The notes beneath the pieces were generated by a model that saw only the letters and a program-made list of their open reading frames with translations, did not search any database and was not told where the DNA came from. Position numbers and translations under genes: made by a program. Source: Flammeovirga agarivorans (GTDB lineage Bacteria; Bacteroidota; Bacteroidia; Cytophagales; Flammeovirgaceae). Taken from it: 64,000 bases of DNA. Location of the stretch: NCBI RefSeq assembly GCF_012641475.1, contig NZ_JABAIL010000004.1, forward strand, positions 186,001 through 250,000, written 5' to 3'. Numbering within the stretch: position 1 is the stretch's first letter; each line of letters opens with the position of its first letter. Of the stretch, positions 45,437 to 55,346 are shown piece by piece.

Positions 45437-45513
45437 AGGGCGGGTTAAATGATCGTCAGAAAAGGAATTAATATTGAGATTTCTTCAAGGATATATATTT
45501 ATAAGACGTATTT

Positions 45514-47532
45514 TTATTTATTAATCTGTTCTAATTTTAATATTTTAAATTCAACTCTTCGGTTAAGTTTTCTGCCTTCTACTGTTTCATTGGGAGCTAC
45601 AGGGAAGGTTTCACCTCTACCTACTGCTACAAGTTTATGTTCCTCAATACCTTTTTTTATTAAGTATTCTTTCACCGACTTGGCTCTTTTTTCACTTAAC
45701 CATTGGTTATAGCTTTCTTTTCCTTGAGAATCTGTATAACCAGCAATTTCTACTTCTAAAATACTAGGTTCATTCTTAAGAAGAGCAACCACTCTGTCTA
45801 ATTCATCATAAGATGACTTTTCTAGATAGCTACTGTTGGTTGCGTAGAAGATATTCTTAAGAGTTAAAGTAGAAGTTTCTTCAATGGGTAATAGGAAAAG
45901 GTTTTGCTGTGCCTTTACATCTTTCTTTTGAGTACTTAGATCAATATTTTCGGATTGAGAAAGGTACCCCGTTGCTTGAGCGAGATAACTATATTTTTTT
46001 CCTAGCGGTAGTGTGATAAAGTACTTACCGGTAGTAGCATTAGAAAATACAGTACCTATTTCTTCTTGTGTTTCAAGGTCTGTATAGATAATTCTTGCAT
46101 GAATAGGTTGTTGACTAGTTTTATTCAAAGCAATACCTGATACTAAAGCAACAGGTTCCGGTGGAAGTAAAATAGGAAGTTTGATACTGTAGATATCCAT
46201 ATTCCCTTCAGCATTCCTTCTACTAAAATACCCTATATCACCACTAATCGGAATACAAAGATCCGTTTCATCTTCTTTTGTATTAACTGTAGAACCTAGA
46301 TTTTCGGGAGTACTCCAATTTAGCCAAGTGTCATCCAACCTTCTAGCAGCAAAGAGGTCACTTCCTCCAAAGCCTTGATGACCTGTTGATGCAAAATAGA
46401 GTGTTTTACCATCAACAGAAAGAAAAGGAGAAGTTTCCTTACCTAAAGTATTAATCTTTTTACCTAACGATTTTGGAGTGGTCCAATGCCCATCTTTTTC
46501 TTTAAAACTAACATACAGATTCGAAGTATATTCTGTTCTGTTATCCGTGAGGGACATTAGCATTATTTTTCTACTGTTCGAAAGAAAAAAGTCTGATTTC
46601 TGTTTCAAAAGTTGAATGTTAGGTATGATAATCTGCTCTTGTTCAATCCAAATAGAATCTTTTAGCTCTAAGGTGGAAAGATGGAAGGATTCAGAATCCT
46701 GATCAATTACTGATAAGGCAGTAATACCGTCTGGTGATAATGCGGTAATATATTTATTTAAAAGATTTGAAGCGGAGTCAATTTCAACTTTACTAGCAAC
46801 CCATTGTCCGAGACTATCTTTTTGAGCCTCATAGAGAAGAGGTATTCCTCCATCTACTCGGGTAAAAAGTAGTTTATCTCCTCTAATATCTAGTGTTGGT
46901 GATAATTCGTCGGCTGAAGTATTAAGAGGAGAACTTATTTTATTGGTAACAATCCCAGGAGAAAGATGATTGCTTACTTTAGGTTGAATACTTATAGTTG
47001 ATGAAGATGTTGACACTCCAATAGCATCAATACCCGACATCCTAGTTGAGGTTAAACCATGCTGTATAACTTTAATCTGCTGTACAGGACCCCATTTTTT
47101 ATTGATAAAAAAACTAGATAATTCACCTCCACTTTTAATGTAGGAAGGTTTTTGAGTGTAAATCACTTTTTCGTTTCCATTACCATCAAAAATGCTCACT
47201 TGAGCAATAGTATTATGATAAAACGCTTCTGAGATCAATATTTGATTTACACCCTCAATAGGTACGGCAAAACCAATAGTAATAGTAGCCAGACTATCTT
47301 CATTCGACATCCAAGCTAAAGGACTACTTTGCTGGTTATAGGATACATTTGGACTTCCTAATGCTTGCTCGGCACTATTCTGAAAATGATCGTATTGAGA
47401 CGAATAACCGATTACATGATCTGCCCAGTAAATAGTTTGTGCATATAAGTAGGGCGTTGTAAGAGCCAGTATCAAAGTAAAAATTAACCGTATCAATAGA
47501 AAAAAATTATGTTGATGGAAACAATTCAACAA
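45514..47532 (-). CDS. PD40/WD40-like and OmpA-domain outer-membrane protein
   Basis: A 672-aa envelope protein. Domains in order: signal peptide (FTLILALTTPYLYAQ), N-terminal beta domain (about 35-185), PD40 propeller repeats (about 200-455, e.g. SPFLSVDGKTLYFASTGHQG, DLFAARRL), carboxypeptidase-regulatory domain (about 460-550) and a C-terminal OmpA peptidoglycan-binding domain (about 555-668, GYTDSQGKESYNQWLSEKRA, GRKLNRRVEF). No ATG is in frame before residue 75: the start must be TTG, either 47532 or, giving a tidier signal peptide, 47496. The layout recalls PorE-like proteins of type IX secretion but lacks the TPR part, which its downstream neighbour has. Confidence 0.88.
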   Translation of the reverse strand: MLNCFHQHNFFLLIRLIFTLILALTTPYLYAQTIYWADHVIGYSSQYDHFQNSAEQALGSPNVSYNQQSSPLAWMSNEDSLATITIGFAVPIEGVNQILISEAFYHNTIAQVSIFDGNGNEKVIYTQKPSYIKSGGELSSFFINKKWGPVQQIKVIQHGLTSTRMSGIDAIGVSTSSSTISIQPKVSNHLSPGIVTNKISSPLNTSADELSPTLDIRGDKLLFTRVDGGIPLLYEAQKDSLGQWVASKVEIDSASNLLNKYITALSPDGITALSVIDQDSESFHLSTLELKDSIWIEQEQIIIPNIQLLKQKSDFFLSNSRKIMLMSLTDNRTEYTSNLYVSFKEKDGHWTTPKSLGKKINTLGKETSPFLSVDGKTLYFASTGHQGFGGSDLFAARRLDDTWLNWSTPENLGSTVNTKEDETDLCIPISGDIGYFSRRNAEGNMDIYSIKLPILLPPEPVALVSGIALNKTSQQPIHARIIYTDLETQEEIGTVFSNATTGKYFITLPLGKKYSYLAQATGYLSQSENIDLSTQKKDVKAQQNLFLLPIEETSTLTLKNIFYATNSSYLEKSSYDELDRVVALLKNEPSILEVEIAGYTDSQGKESYNQWLSEKRAKSVKEYLIKKGIEEHKLVAVGRGETFPVAPNETVEGRKLNRRVEFKILKLEQINK

Positions 47533-47679
47533 ATGTTGACCTCATTACAATAATACATAATTTATTACTTTTCTTGAATTTATTGAGAATCAATCTCTCT
47601 GATAGAAAGAATATGATTATCTAATCGTTAACATTTTCATTTAATCTTCAAATCTGATTTAAAATCTAAGAGAAGCCCT

Positions 47680-47687
47680 TAACTTTG
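47680..47687 (+). promoter_or_regulatory. -7 promoter element of the phosphatase-helicase gene
   Basis: TAACTTTG, a perfect TAnnTTTG, ends 21 nt before the ATG at 47709. The TTG inside it is the apparent start of a longer frame, which is therefore not used. Confidence 0.55.
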
Positions 47688-47708
47688 CAGCAAACATTAA
47701 ATTCATTT

Positions 47709-49772
47709 ATGAGTAATTCGAAAAGACTTTATATTGTTCGTCACGGACAAACGGCATATAACACAAAAAGGATAGTACAAGGAAGAAAGATTGATGCTGA
47801 TCTTAACGAAAATGGTCAGAAGCAAGCAGAGTTACTATATGATGCTTACAAAAACTTTTCTTTAGATAAGTTATATGTTACTTCATTAAAGAGAACACAT
47901 CAAACAGCAAAGGGCTTTATTGATAATGGGTTATCCTATGAAATTATGCCTGAGTTTGATGAAATGAATTACGGAGATTATGAAGGTAACTCTATCGATG
48001 ATTGTGTGATTGATGGAAAAACTGTTCAAGACATTTCTGATGAATGGGAGAAAGGTAACTTTGAGGTTTTTCCAAAAGGGGGAGAACAATTAATTGAAGT
48101 TCTTCAGAGAGAGGCAGAAGGCTTAGAAAAAATCATGAAGAATGAAGAGGAGAGAAATGTAATGATTTGTATGCACTCTCGCTCGATCCGCGTCTTTCTT
48201 TGCTTGCTTTTGGACATGGACTTCGATGAAATGAAAAACTTCGCTCCTAAGAATACAGGTGTTACAACTATCGAATACAATGAATTTACTGGTGAATTTA
48301 AACTAATTGAATTTAATAATATCGATCACTTAGGTGATGATCCTGCACTTACATTTTTGCCAACTAAGCCTGGTGTGGAGGTTCCTGAATCTCCATCCCT
48401 AAATGAAAATGAAGAAGAGGGTTTCAGAAGATTTAAATTAAACAAGCAATTATATACTGTTTGTGATGAGATGGGCTATTCTGAGCCAACACCCATCCAG
48501 GAAAAAGCTATTCCACTTGTTTTGGCAGGACATGATCTATTCGGTATTGCCCAAACAGGAACAGGAAAAACAGCTGCATATTTACTACCGTTGCTATTTA
48601 AAGCGAAATATGCTCAAGGTAATGATCCTAGAGTATTAATTTTAGTGCCAACAAGGGAATTGTCAATACAGGTAGGTAAAGAAATTGAAAAATTAGCCAA
48701 GTATACAGGGTTAAGACATGCAGTAGTTTATGGTGGAATTGGCCCTAAAACACAAATTGAAGAAATAGAAAAAGGGATTGATATCTTAGTAGGAACACCT
48801 GGTAGAGTAATGGATATTTACTCAAGAGGTAAACTAAAGATGAAATCTATCAAATACATGGTATTGGATGAGGCCGATAGAATTATGGATATGGGATTCA
48901 TGCCTCAGATCAGACAAATGTTGGAGATCATTCCAAGAAAACGTCAAAATTTACTTTTCTCAGCAACAATGCCTGATATTGTTGTAAGATTAAGTGAAGA
49001 GTTTCTGGAATTCCCTCAGCGTGTTGAAATTACTCCTCAATCAACCACCGCGGAGATGGTAGATCAATATGTATATTATCTACCTAACTTTATGACAAAA
49101 CTCAAAATGTTAGAATACATGCTCAATGAAGAGGATAGTGAACTAACAAGAATTATTGTTTTTTGTAAAAAGAAAGATCATGCTAATGGCATTTTCCGCT
49201 ACCTGGAAAGAAAAATTGAAGGTGATGTTAAGGTAATCCATGCTAACAAAGGGCAAAATGCTAGGATTAATAGTATTCAAGCTTTTAAAGAAGGAAATAT
49301 TCGTGTTTTAGTAGCTACTGATGTTGCTGCTAGAGGATTGGATGTAAGTATGGTTTCACATGTGATCAACTTTGATGTTCCTGTGATGTATGAAGACTAC
49401 GTACACAGAGTAGGTAGAACAGGTAGAGCAAATAATACTGGTACGGCATATACTTTCTGTAACGATGCTGAGAAATATCATTTGAGAAAAATTGAAAAAT
49501 TGATCAATAAGGATATTCCTGTATTAGACCATCCTTTAGATCTTGAATTTGAGGAAACTCCAAAGGACGAACATCAAGATATGGCCAGAGAAATCGACCG
49601 CCAGAAGAAGATTGAAGATCCTAACTATCAAGGGGCTTTCCATGAGAAAAAGAAAAACAAGGATAAAGTAGATAAAAACCGTCGTTTGAAGAATAAGTCA
49701 TCGATGGAGAAGCAAAGAGCAAGTGGTAAAATTTCTGCTTATATGGGCTCAGGAAGAAAGAAAAAAAAGTAA
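47709..49772 (+). CDS. Histidine phosphatase fused to a DEAD-box RNA helicase
   Basis: A 687-aa single ORF. Residues 1-205 are a phosphoglycerate-mutase-like histidine phosphatase: LYIVRHGQTAYN (His12), TSLKRTHQTA, FDEMNYGDYEG, MICMHSRSIRV (His156). It ends in the usual way (LIEFNNIDHLG). A ~30-residue acidic linker leads to a complete DEAD-box helicase (about 235-590): Q motif GYSEPTPIQ, AQTGTGKT, PTRELS, GTPGR, VLDEADR, SATMP, ATDVAARGLD, HRVGRTGRA. A basic tail (NRRLKNKSS, GSGRKKKK) follows, as in RhlE-type helicases. No internal ATG precedes the helicase part except inside the phosphatase, so the fusion is not two overlapping genes. Start chosen at the ATG because the TTG at 47685 lies in the promoter. 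Confidence 0.9.
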   Translation: MSNSKRLYIVRHGQTAYNTKRIVQGRKIDADLNENGQKQAELLYDAYKNFSLDKLYVTSLKRTHQTAKGFIDNGLSYEIMPEFDEMNYGDYEGNSIDDCVIDGKTVQDISDEWEKGNFEVFPKGGEQLIEVLQREAEGLEKIMKNEEERNVMICMHSRSIRVFLCLLLDMDFDEMKNFAPKNTGVTTIEYNEFTGEFKLIEFNNIDHLGDDPALTFLPTKPGVEVPESPSLNENEEEGFRRFKLNKQLYTVCDEMGYSEPTPIQEKAIPLVLAGHDLFGIAQTGTGKTAAYLLPLLFKAKYAQGNDPRVLILVPTRELSIQVGKEIEKLAKYTGLRHAVVYGGIGPKTQIEEIEKGIDILVGTPGRVMDIYSRGKLKMKSIKYMVLDEADRIMDMGFMPQIRQMLEIIPRKRQNLLFSATMPDIVVRLSEEFLEFPQRVEITPQSTTAEMVDQYVYYLPNFMTKLKMLEYMLNEEDSELTRIIVFCKKKDHANGIFRYLERKIEGDVKVIHANKGQNARINSIQAFKEGNIRVLVATDVAARGLDVSMVSHVINFDVPVMYEDYVHRVGRTGRANNTGTAYTFCNDAEKYHLRKIEKLINKDIPVLDHPLDLEFEETPKDEHQDMAREIDRQKKIEDPNYQGAFHEKKKNKDKVDKNRRLKNKSSMEKQRASGKISAYMGSGRKKKK

Positions 49773-49801
49773 TTTATTCTTATTATAGAATGAACATAAG
49801 G

Positions 49802-49838
49802 AGGGTTAAACTTGAAATAGAGTTTAGCCCTTTTTTTT
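49802..49838 (+). terminator. Intrinsic terminator after the phosphatase-helicase gene
   Basis: GGGTTAAACT pairs with AGTTTAGCCC (one G-T wobble), followed by eight T. Confidence 0.85.
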
Positions 49839-49949
49839 AGTATTACTCATCAGATGTTTGTGAAATAATACTTCAGAAATTGACTCAAAGGAACTAATTT
49901 ATTGATCAATAAATAGAAAACATCCTGCATAATTCTTTATTTTGCAAGT

Positions 49950-52283
49950 ATGTTGCAGAAGTCTTTTTTTATTAGTGTATTTTTTATTTTATCTCTCAAT
50001 ACACTTTACGCCCAAGATTATAATTTTAGAGGTGTAGTACTTGATGAATCATCAGAACAACCTTTAGAAGGCGTACAAATTCAAGTCAAGGAAAAAGTAG
50101 TACTTACAGATAAATCTGGTAGGTTTTCTTTTACATATAATGAAGAAGTGGTCTCTATACATGTACACTTCTTAGGATTTCAAGATCTTGTTATCAATTT
50201 AAAAGAAGGAAGAAATAAAAAAGTATTTCTCACAGAAATTTGGGAAGAGTTAGATGAGGTAGAAATTCACGAACATGGTCATGATGAACTCTCCCTATCA
50301 GGGCTTAATATTTCATCTATAAATGCATATACATTAGAAGCTGAAAAAGGGACAACAATAGCAGAAACCTTAGCTAAAACTCCTGGAGTGTCATATATAT
50401 CAACTGGTGTGGGTATTTCTAAACCTACAGTGAGAGGTATGGCAGGGTCGAGAGTTATTGTAAGTGTAGATGGTATAAAACTGGAAGACCAACAATGGGG
50501 CATGGACCATGGATTATCAGTAGGACAGTCTAATGTTGATGAAGTAGAAATAGCCAAAGGTGCAGCCACTCTTAAATATGGTTCAGATGGTTTAGGAGGG
50601 GTGATAAAAATGAAATCACCAGAACCTCTTGGTGTAGATGGGGTCGAAGGTAAAGTTGGCGTAAACTATAAAAACAACAATCAATATATCAGTGGAGATT
50701 TTAAGGTAAATGGTCAAAAAGATAACTTCTTCTTTCAATTTTCTGGAGGATATGAAGATTTTGGTAACTATAGAGTCCCTTCAGATAATTTTGCTTATTT
50801 AGGATATGTCTTTCCTCTTAACGATGGAATTTTAGTCAATACAGGAGGAACAATTGGTTCTTTTAAAACAGCCTTTGGTTGGGAAGGAACTCGCTGGGTG
50901 CACAGTATTTCTTACAGTATGTTTGATGAGGTAGTAGGTCTTTTTCCTGGAGCAACAGGTATTCCTACAAGTGGATGGTTAGATTCTTTTAATGATAAAC
51001 GAAGACCAGAAGTGCCAAAGCAAGATATTCTACATCAAATGCTGACGTATAATTCTCATGTGGATATCTGGGGCGGAAATATTTGGTTTGATATCGGATA
51101 TCAAAATAACAATAGAAAAGAATTGTCAGATCCCGTTCGACATGGTCGACCATTTGGCGAAGATGGATTTGTTGCGAATGGCCTAGTATTAAATACGATT
51201 ACTTCTAATATACATTTTGATAAAGAGAGTGACTGGATAAATTGGGAAACTGGTATTTCGTATGAATTCCAAAAGAACGAAAGAAGTGGCTTTGATTTCT
51301 TGATTCCAAATTATCAGCAAAACAGTATAGGTGCGTACGGTATGTTTGGTATTCCTTTATCTGAAAAATCAAGTATTATAGGAGGTGTTCGATATGATCA
51401 TATCTTCTTTACATCTGAAGCTTATACAGACCCATTCTTCCAAGATCCACCAAATTCTGGAAATCCATGGCAAAGAGTAGATGATATTAATAATGACTAT
51501 GGTGCTTTTTCAGCGTCATTAGGTTATCAGTGGAAGATGTTTAAAGTCATCGATGCTAATACTAACATAGCAAAGACATTCAGAGCACCAAAGGCCAACG
51601 AATTGGCTTCAAATGGAGTACATCATGGTACATTTAGACATGAAGAAGGTAACCCAGATTTATCTCCAGAACAAGGGTACCAATGGGATGTCAATCTGGG
51701 ATATGGTTCCAAAAAGGTATCAGTTAGTCTAAATCCCTACTTTAACTATTATACTAACTATATCTATCTTACTGCCAGTGGACAACCATCGCCTTTGCCA
51801 GATGCAGGGCAGATTTATAAATACATAGAGGCAGAAGGCTTTTTCTGGGGATATGAGTTTTCTTTCAATTGGAATATCACAAGAGGGTTAAAGTTTAATA
51901 ACTCTATTGAATATGTATATTCTGAAAATACTGAAAGAGGAAGATCTTTTTCTTTTATTCCTCCATTAGCTACACATAATGAATTAACATATACCCATAC
52001 AGTAATTAGTAAATTCTTTACAAAACCATTTATAAGTGCTAATGTGGAATTAGTACAAGCTCAAAATAGAGTTGATATTAACGAGTTACCAACAGATGGT
52101 TATTATGTGATGGGATTAAAATTAGGTACAGGTTTTAGCCTAAATAAGTTTTATGGCAACTTAATTTTTAGAGTAGATAACCTGACCAACAATGAATATA
52201 TGCGTCATTTATCTCGTTACAGAATACTGAACTTGGCAGAGCCAGGGAGGAACTTCTCTGTTAGTATTTCATCTTGGTTCTAA
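49950..52283 (+). CDS. TonB-dependent receptor with His-rich linker, possibly metal or metallophore
   Basis: A 777-aa outer-membrane receptor. Signal peptide to about 22 (LSLNTLYAQ), carboxypeptidase-regulatory domain about 25-100, then a linker with IHEHGHDE (His107, 109, 111), plug about 120-230 (RGMAGSRVIVSVDGIKLEDQ, GAATLKYGSDGLGG) and barrel to the C-terminal Phe (ISSWF). The barrel has the usual NELASNGVHHGTFRHEEGNP signature of FecA/CirA-like receptors. The His cluster and the plug residues QQWGMDHG recall metal (Zn, Ni, Co) receptors, but no metal transporter is adjacent. The gene is alone, with a terminator after it. Transport of iron-siderophore or cobalamin remains possible. Confidence 0.88.
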   Translation: MLQKSFFISVFFILSLNTLYAQDYNFRGVVLDESSEQPLEGVQIQVKEKVVLTDKSGRFSFTYNEEVVSIHVHFLGFQDLVINLKEGRNKKVFLTEIWEELDEVEIHEHGHDELSLSGLNISSINAYTLEAEKGTTIAETLAKTPGVSYISTGVGISKPTVRGMAGSRVIVSVDGIKLEDQQWGMDHGLSVGQSNVDEVEIAKGAATLKYGSDGLGGVIKMKSPEPLGVDGVEGKVGVNYKNNNQYISGDFKVNGQKDNFFFQFSGGYEDFGNYRVPSDNFAYLGYVFPLNDGILVNTGGTIGSFKTAFGWEGTRWVHSISYSMFDEVVGLFPGATGIPTSGWLDSFNDKRRPEVPKQDILHQMLTYNSHVDIWGGNIWFDIGYQNNNRKELSDPVRHGRPFGEDGFVANGLVLNTITSNIHFDKESDWINWETGISYEFQKNERSGFDFLIPNYQQNSIGAYGMFGIPLSEKSSIIGGVRYDHIFFTSEAYTDPFFQDPPNSGNPWQRVDDINNDYGAFSASLGYQWKMFKVIDANTNIAKTFRAPKANELASNGVHHGTFRHEEGNPDLSPEQGYQWDVNLGYGSKKVSVSLNPYFNYYTNYIYLTASGQPSPLPDAGQIYKYIEAEGFFWGYEFSFNWNITRGLKFNNSIEYVYSENTERGRSFSFIPPLATHNELTYTHTVISKFFTKPFISANVELVQAQNRVDINELPTDGYYVMGLKLGTGFSLNKFYGNLIFRVDNLTNNEYMRHLSRYRILNLAEPGRNFSVSISSWF

Positions 52284-52310
52284 CAACAAAACATATATAG
52301 TTCTATAAAA

Positions 52311-52349
52311 GAAAAGCTTATGAAGTTGATGTTCATAGGCTTTTCTTTA
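52311..52349. terminator. Bidirectional terminator
   Basis: Arms 52311-52324 and 52332-52345 (one wobble) between convergent genes; T run on the plus side, A-rich arm start for the minus side. Confidence 0.8.
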
Positions 52350-52366
52350 ATGATTTAGTAGTTCTA

Positions 52367-53875
52367 TTAAAACAAATTTTCTTGTCTAGTGGGGAGTTGA
52401 AAATGGATACAAAAATGTTCTGCATAAGCTAAATGATCATTTTTTTTATCTTCTGACATTTTATCAAAACTACTAATGAGCATTCTGAGCCTTGGATTTT
52501 TATTGATGATATTTCTATGTTTATCCATGAATCTCCAAAATAAACCATCCCATGTTTTTTGCCAATCACCTCTTTTGTAATTACTCATTTTAATGATATA
52601 GTTACTACTACTTATATAAGGTTTTGTTGCCATAAGCCCACCATCCGCAAACTGACTCATACCATATACATTGGTAACCATCACCCAATCATAAGCATCT
52701 ATAAATAATTCCATAAACCACTTATAGACTTCATCAGGATTAAATTCACATAAAAGCATAAAGTTACCCATTACCATTAGCCGTTCAATATGATGACAGT
52801 AGCCAGTTTTTAATATTTTCTTAATGGTACTATCTACTGGTGGAATACCCGTTGTTCCATCATAAAATGAAGGTGGTATTTTTTTATGAAACCCAAAGAA
52901 GTTTTTTGTACGTTCTTCACTTCCTTTTACCTCATAAATACCTCTAATAAATTCTCTCCAACCTATTATCTGCCGGATCAGTCCCTCAGTAGAATTAATA
53001 GGAATTGATTGATTCTGATTTGAGAACGATAAGATTTGTGAAATCACATAGTCGGGGGTAAGTAATCCAATGTTTAACAATGGAGAAAGTAAACTATGGT
53101 TTAGTACCAATTCAGTTTGAACGATGGCATCCTCAAATTCTCCAAAATCTTTAAAACGTTCTTTTAAAAAACAATCCAACCACGTTTTTGCTTCATGAAA
53201 GGTCGTTGGATAAACCGAAGTAGGGTCAATAACTCCGTAATGATCAGTGAATTGATTTTCTACTTCTATTACCGTTTGATGATCACTATTTATTGTATGG
53301 AAACCTGTAACAGGAGGTGTTTTTCCTTTCGGATATTTCTTTCTGTTTGCATCATCAAAAGACCATTTATCGCCGACAGGCTCATTTTTCTCGTTAATGA
53401 GAATCTGATATTTAAGTCTTTGCTGCTTATAAAATGTAGCATGAAAAAACTTCTTTTTGTCCTTCTTGAAAAAAATGAGATTATCTTCTTTTGAGTTTAA
53501 AAAAAGAGGAGATTTTAACTGATGTAGAATTAATTTATTTTTCTTGGCACTTGATTTTACCCTTTGTTCGAGCCAATTGTCCGTTGGGTCGATCATGAAA
53601 ATTTCTTTGTGATCTATAGAAATATAGGTTTCTATCACATGTCGTATATCTGATTCCTCTTTAGATTTTCCTTTCCAATGAATCACTTTATAACCTTTAT
53701 TCTTAAGATATTCAGCATAATATTCCATAGTTAACTTATGGAATAAAATCTTTTGTTTATGAAATTTATATTGGTGGAAAAATAAATATTCTTCTATTAA
53801 GAGGTAGGTTTCACAGTGTGTTTCAAATAAAGGTGATTTTTCAAATAATTGGTGAGGAAAGACTATTGCAATCAT
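52367..53875 (-). CDS. Photolyase-related protein (DPRP/PhrB-like) without Fe-S cysteines
   Basis: A 502-aa protein of the cryptochrome/photolyase superfamily, DPRP branch, which includes the (6-4) photolyase PhrB. N-terminal FPHQLFEKSPLFE antenna domain (1-140), helical FAD domain after about 200, with HHIERLMVMGNFMLLCEF, TNVYGMSQFADGG, and KPYISSSNYIIKMSNY. In Fe-S members the next stretch reads DYCxxCx(10-12)ACPFNxLYW; here it is SNYKRGDWQKTWDGLFW with no Cys, so the 4Fe-4S ligands are missing. The gene abuts the photolyase gene upstream with no gap. DNA repair by light is likely; a photoreceptor role is possible. Confidence 0.85.
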   Translation of the reverse strand: MIAIVFPHQLFEKSPLFETHCETYLLIEEYLFFHQYKFHKQKILFHKLTMEYYAEYLKNKGYKVIHWKGKSKEESDIRHVIETYISIDHKEIFMIDPTDNWLEQRVKSSAKKNKLILHQLKSPLFLNSKEDNLIFFKKDKKKFFHATFYKQQRLKYQILINEKNEPVGDKWSFDDANRKKYPKGKTPPVTGFHTINSDHQTVIEVENQFTDHYGVIDPTSVYPTTFHEAKTWLDCFLKERFKDFGEFEDAIVQTELVLNHSLLSPLLNIGLLTPDYVISQILSFSNQNQSIPINSTEGLIRQIIGWREFIRGIYEVKGSEERTKNFFGFHKKIPPSFYDGTTGIPPVDSTIKKILKTGYCHHIERLMVMGNFMLLCEFNPDEVYKWFMELFIDAYDWVMVTNVYGMSQFADGGLMATKPYISSSNYIIKMSNYKRGDWQKTWDGLFWRFMDKHRNIINKNPRLRMLISSFDKMSEDKKNDHLAYAEHFCIHFQLPTRQENLF

Positions 53876-55345
53876 TTATATAGCTTTTGAGGGTTGATTT
53901 CGGGTATGTAAAACTAAAATGCGTTCGACTTCCCGTTTTACAATGTCCGATTTTTTGAAAGAATAGATTTTATCTCTAGCTTTTTTAGCACTAGCTTTTA
54001 AATCAACAATGGGATCGGGGTATTCGTAATCACTAAGACCATTAAATGCCAAATCTAACCTTGTCATGGTCCATGGTTCATGAATATATCGAATGGGGAC
54101 ATCTTTTAATTCGGGAACCCATTGTTTTATAAATTTACCTTCAGGATCATGATCTTCAGATTGTTTAACTGGATTGTAAATACGTATTGTATTGATTCCT
54201 GTCGTTCCTGCTTGCATTTGAAATTGAGTATAATGAATGCCAGGTTCGTAGTCTAAAAATAATTGTGCAAGGTGGTAAACTCCGTTTCTCCAATCCTGAT
54301 CCAAGTGATGGCATAAAAAACTAACCAGCATGGCTCTCATTCTAAAATTAATCCAACCTGTAGCTTTTAGACAACGCATACAGGCATCAATCATTGGGTA
54401 GCCTGTCTTACCCACCTTCCAAGCTGATAGGAGTATGCGATTATTTTTATGTGTAAGGTTTTCAAATGCAGGGTTGACACAATTGGTCTCATAAGTACAT
54501 TCAGCTTCAAACTTTTGTATAAAATGACAATGCCATTTTAATCTGGTAATAATTCCGTTGAAAGCTCTTTTATTTTTATCGAAACTTGGGTGGTGTAAGA
54601 TATGTTGATAAGCTTGTCGTATTGATAAATTACCCCAAGCAAGATAAGGTGATATTCTTCCACAACTCTTTCTACTTTCTAAAGGCTTGGATATGTATCT
54701 ATGGTAGCTTTTTCCTCTTTCCTCGGTGAAAGAAGATAGGTACTTCCATGCATAAAGTTCTCCTGCAGGTTGATATAAAGTATTGTAATCTTTTAGTACT
54801 TTTATTAATGAAGTAGGAAGGGAAAAAGAATGCTTCACTTCAACAGATTGACAATTCGTATAATTATTTTGAATTGTAGGCATGGTCATCTCCTGTTTCC
54901 AAGCCTTGTCCCAACCATTCCGATTTTTAATCCCTCTAATAATACCGTCTCTCTGATATTCTGACCATTTCGAATTATTTTTTTTTAGTAATTGATGAAC
55001 TTCAATATCTCTTTCGTAAGTGATTTGTATTCCAGATTCTTGATAGCTAAATACATTTCTTATCGTAAATAACTGAGATAAATATTGAAAGACATTGAAA
55101 GATTCCCCGTAAAATAATTCAACCCTATGATGTGAACTTTTTAACTGTTGGTTCATTTGTAAGATTGAATGATAAATAAATTGTAAATGCCTTTGTGATG
55201 TATCATCATATGAGATCATCCTTGGTTCAAAAATGTAAATGATAAGGTAGGGTAGGTTACTCTTATTCGCATGGAAAAGTGGTAAATGATCCTGTGTCCT
55301 TAAATCCCTTTTAAGCCAAACAATATTTATTTCTTGAGTAGACAT
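53876..55345 (-). CDS. Cryptochrome/DNA photolyase family protein
   Basis: A 489-aa flavoprotein with photolyase alpha/beta domain (1-140, [20 protein letters not shown]) and FAD-binding helical domain (about 200-485). FAD and substrate motifs: [51 protein letters not shown] (usual W-x-N/H-F site), [14 protein letters not shown] and [18 protein letters not shown]. It is complete, so light-driven repair of pyrimidine dimers is probable, but cryptochrome function cannot be ruled out. It starts 1 bp before the DUF2805 stop and ends flush with the next start, so translation is likely coupled across the operon. Confidence 0.92.
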   Translation of the reverse strand: MSTQEINIVWLKRDLRTQDHLPLFHANKSNLPYLIIYIFEPRMISYDDTSQRHLQFIYHSILQMNQQLKSSHHRVELFYGESFNVFQYLSQLFTIRNVFSYQESGIQITYERDIEVHQLLKKNNSKWSEYQRDGIIRGIKNRNGWDKAWKQEMTMPTIQNNYTNCQSVEVKHSFSLPTSLIKVLKDYNTLYQPAGELYAWKYLSSFTEERGKSYHRYISKPLESRKSCGRISPYLAWGNLSIRQAYQHILHHPSFDKNKRAFNGIITRLKWHCHFIQKFEAECTYETNCVNPAFENLTHKNNRILLSAWKVGKTGYPMIDACMRCLKATGWINFRMRAMLVSFLCHHLDQDWRNGVYHLAQLFLDYEPGIHYTQFQMQAGTTGINTIRIYNPVKQSEDHDPEGKFIKQWVPELKDVPIRYIHEPWTMTRLDLAFNGLSDYEYPDPIVDLKASAKKARDKIYSFKKSDIVKREVERILVLHTRNQPSKAI

Positions 55346-55346
55346 G

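Noticed and set aside
47685-47708. TTG start of the phosphatase-helicase ORF
   Set aside because: The TTG is part of the -7 promoter element TAACTTTG; the ATG at 47709 is right for the phosphatase.
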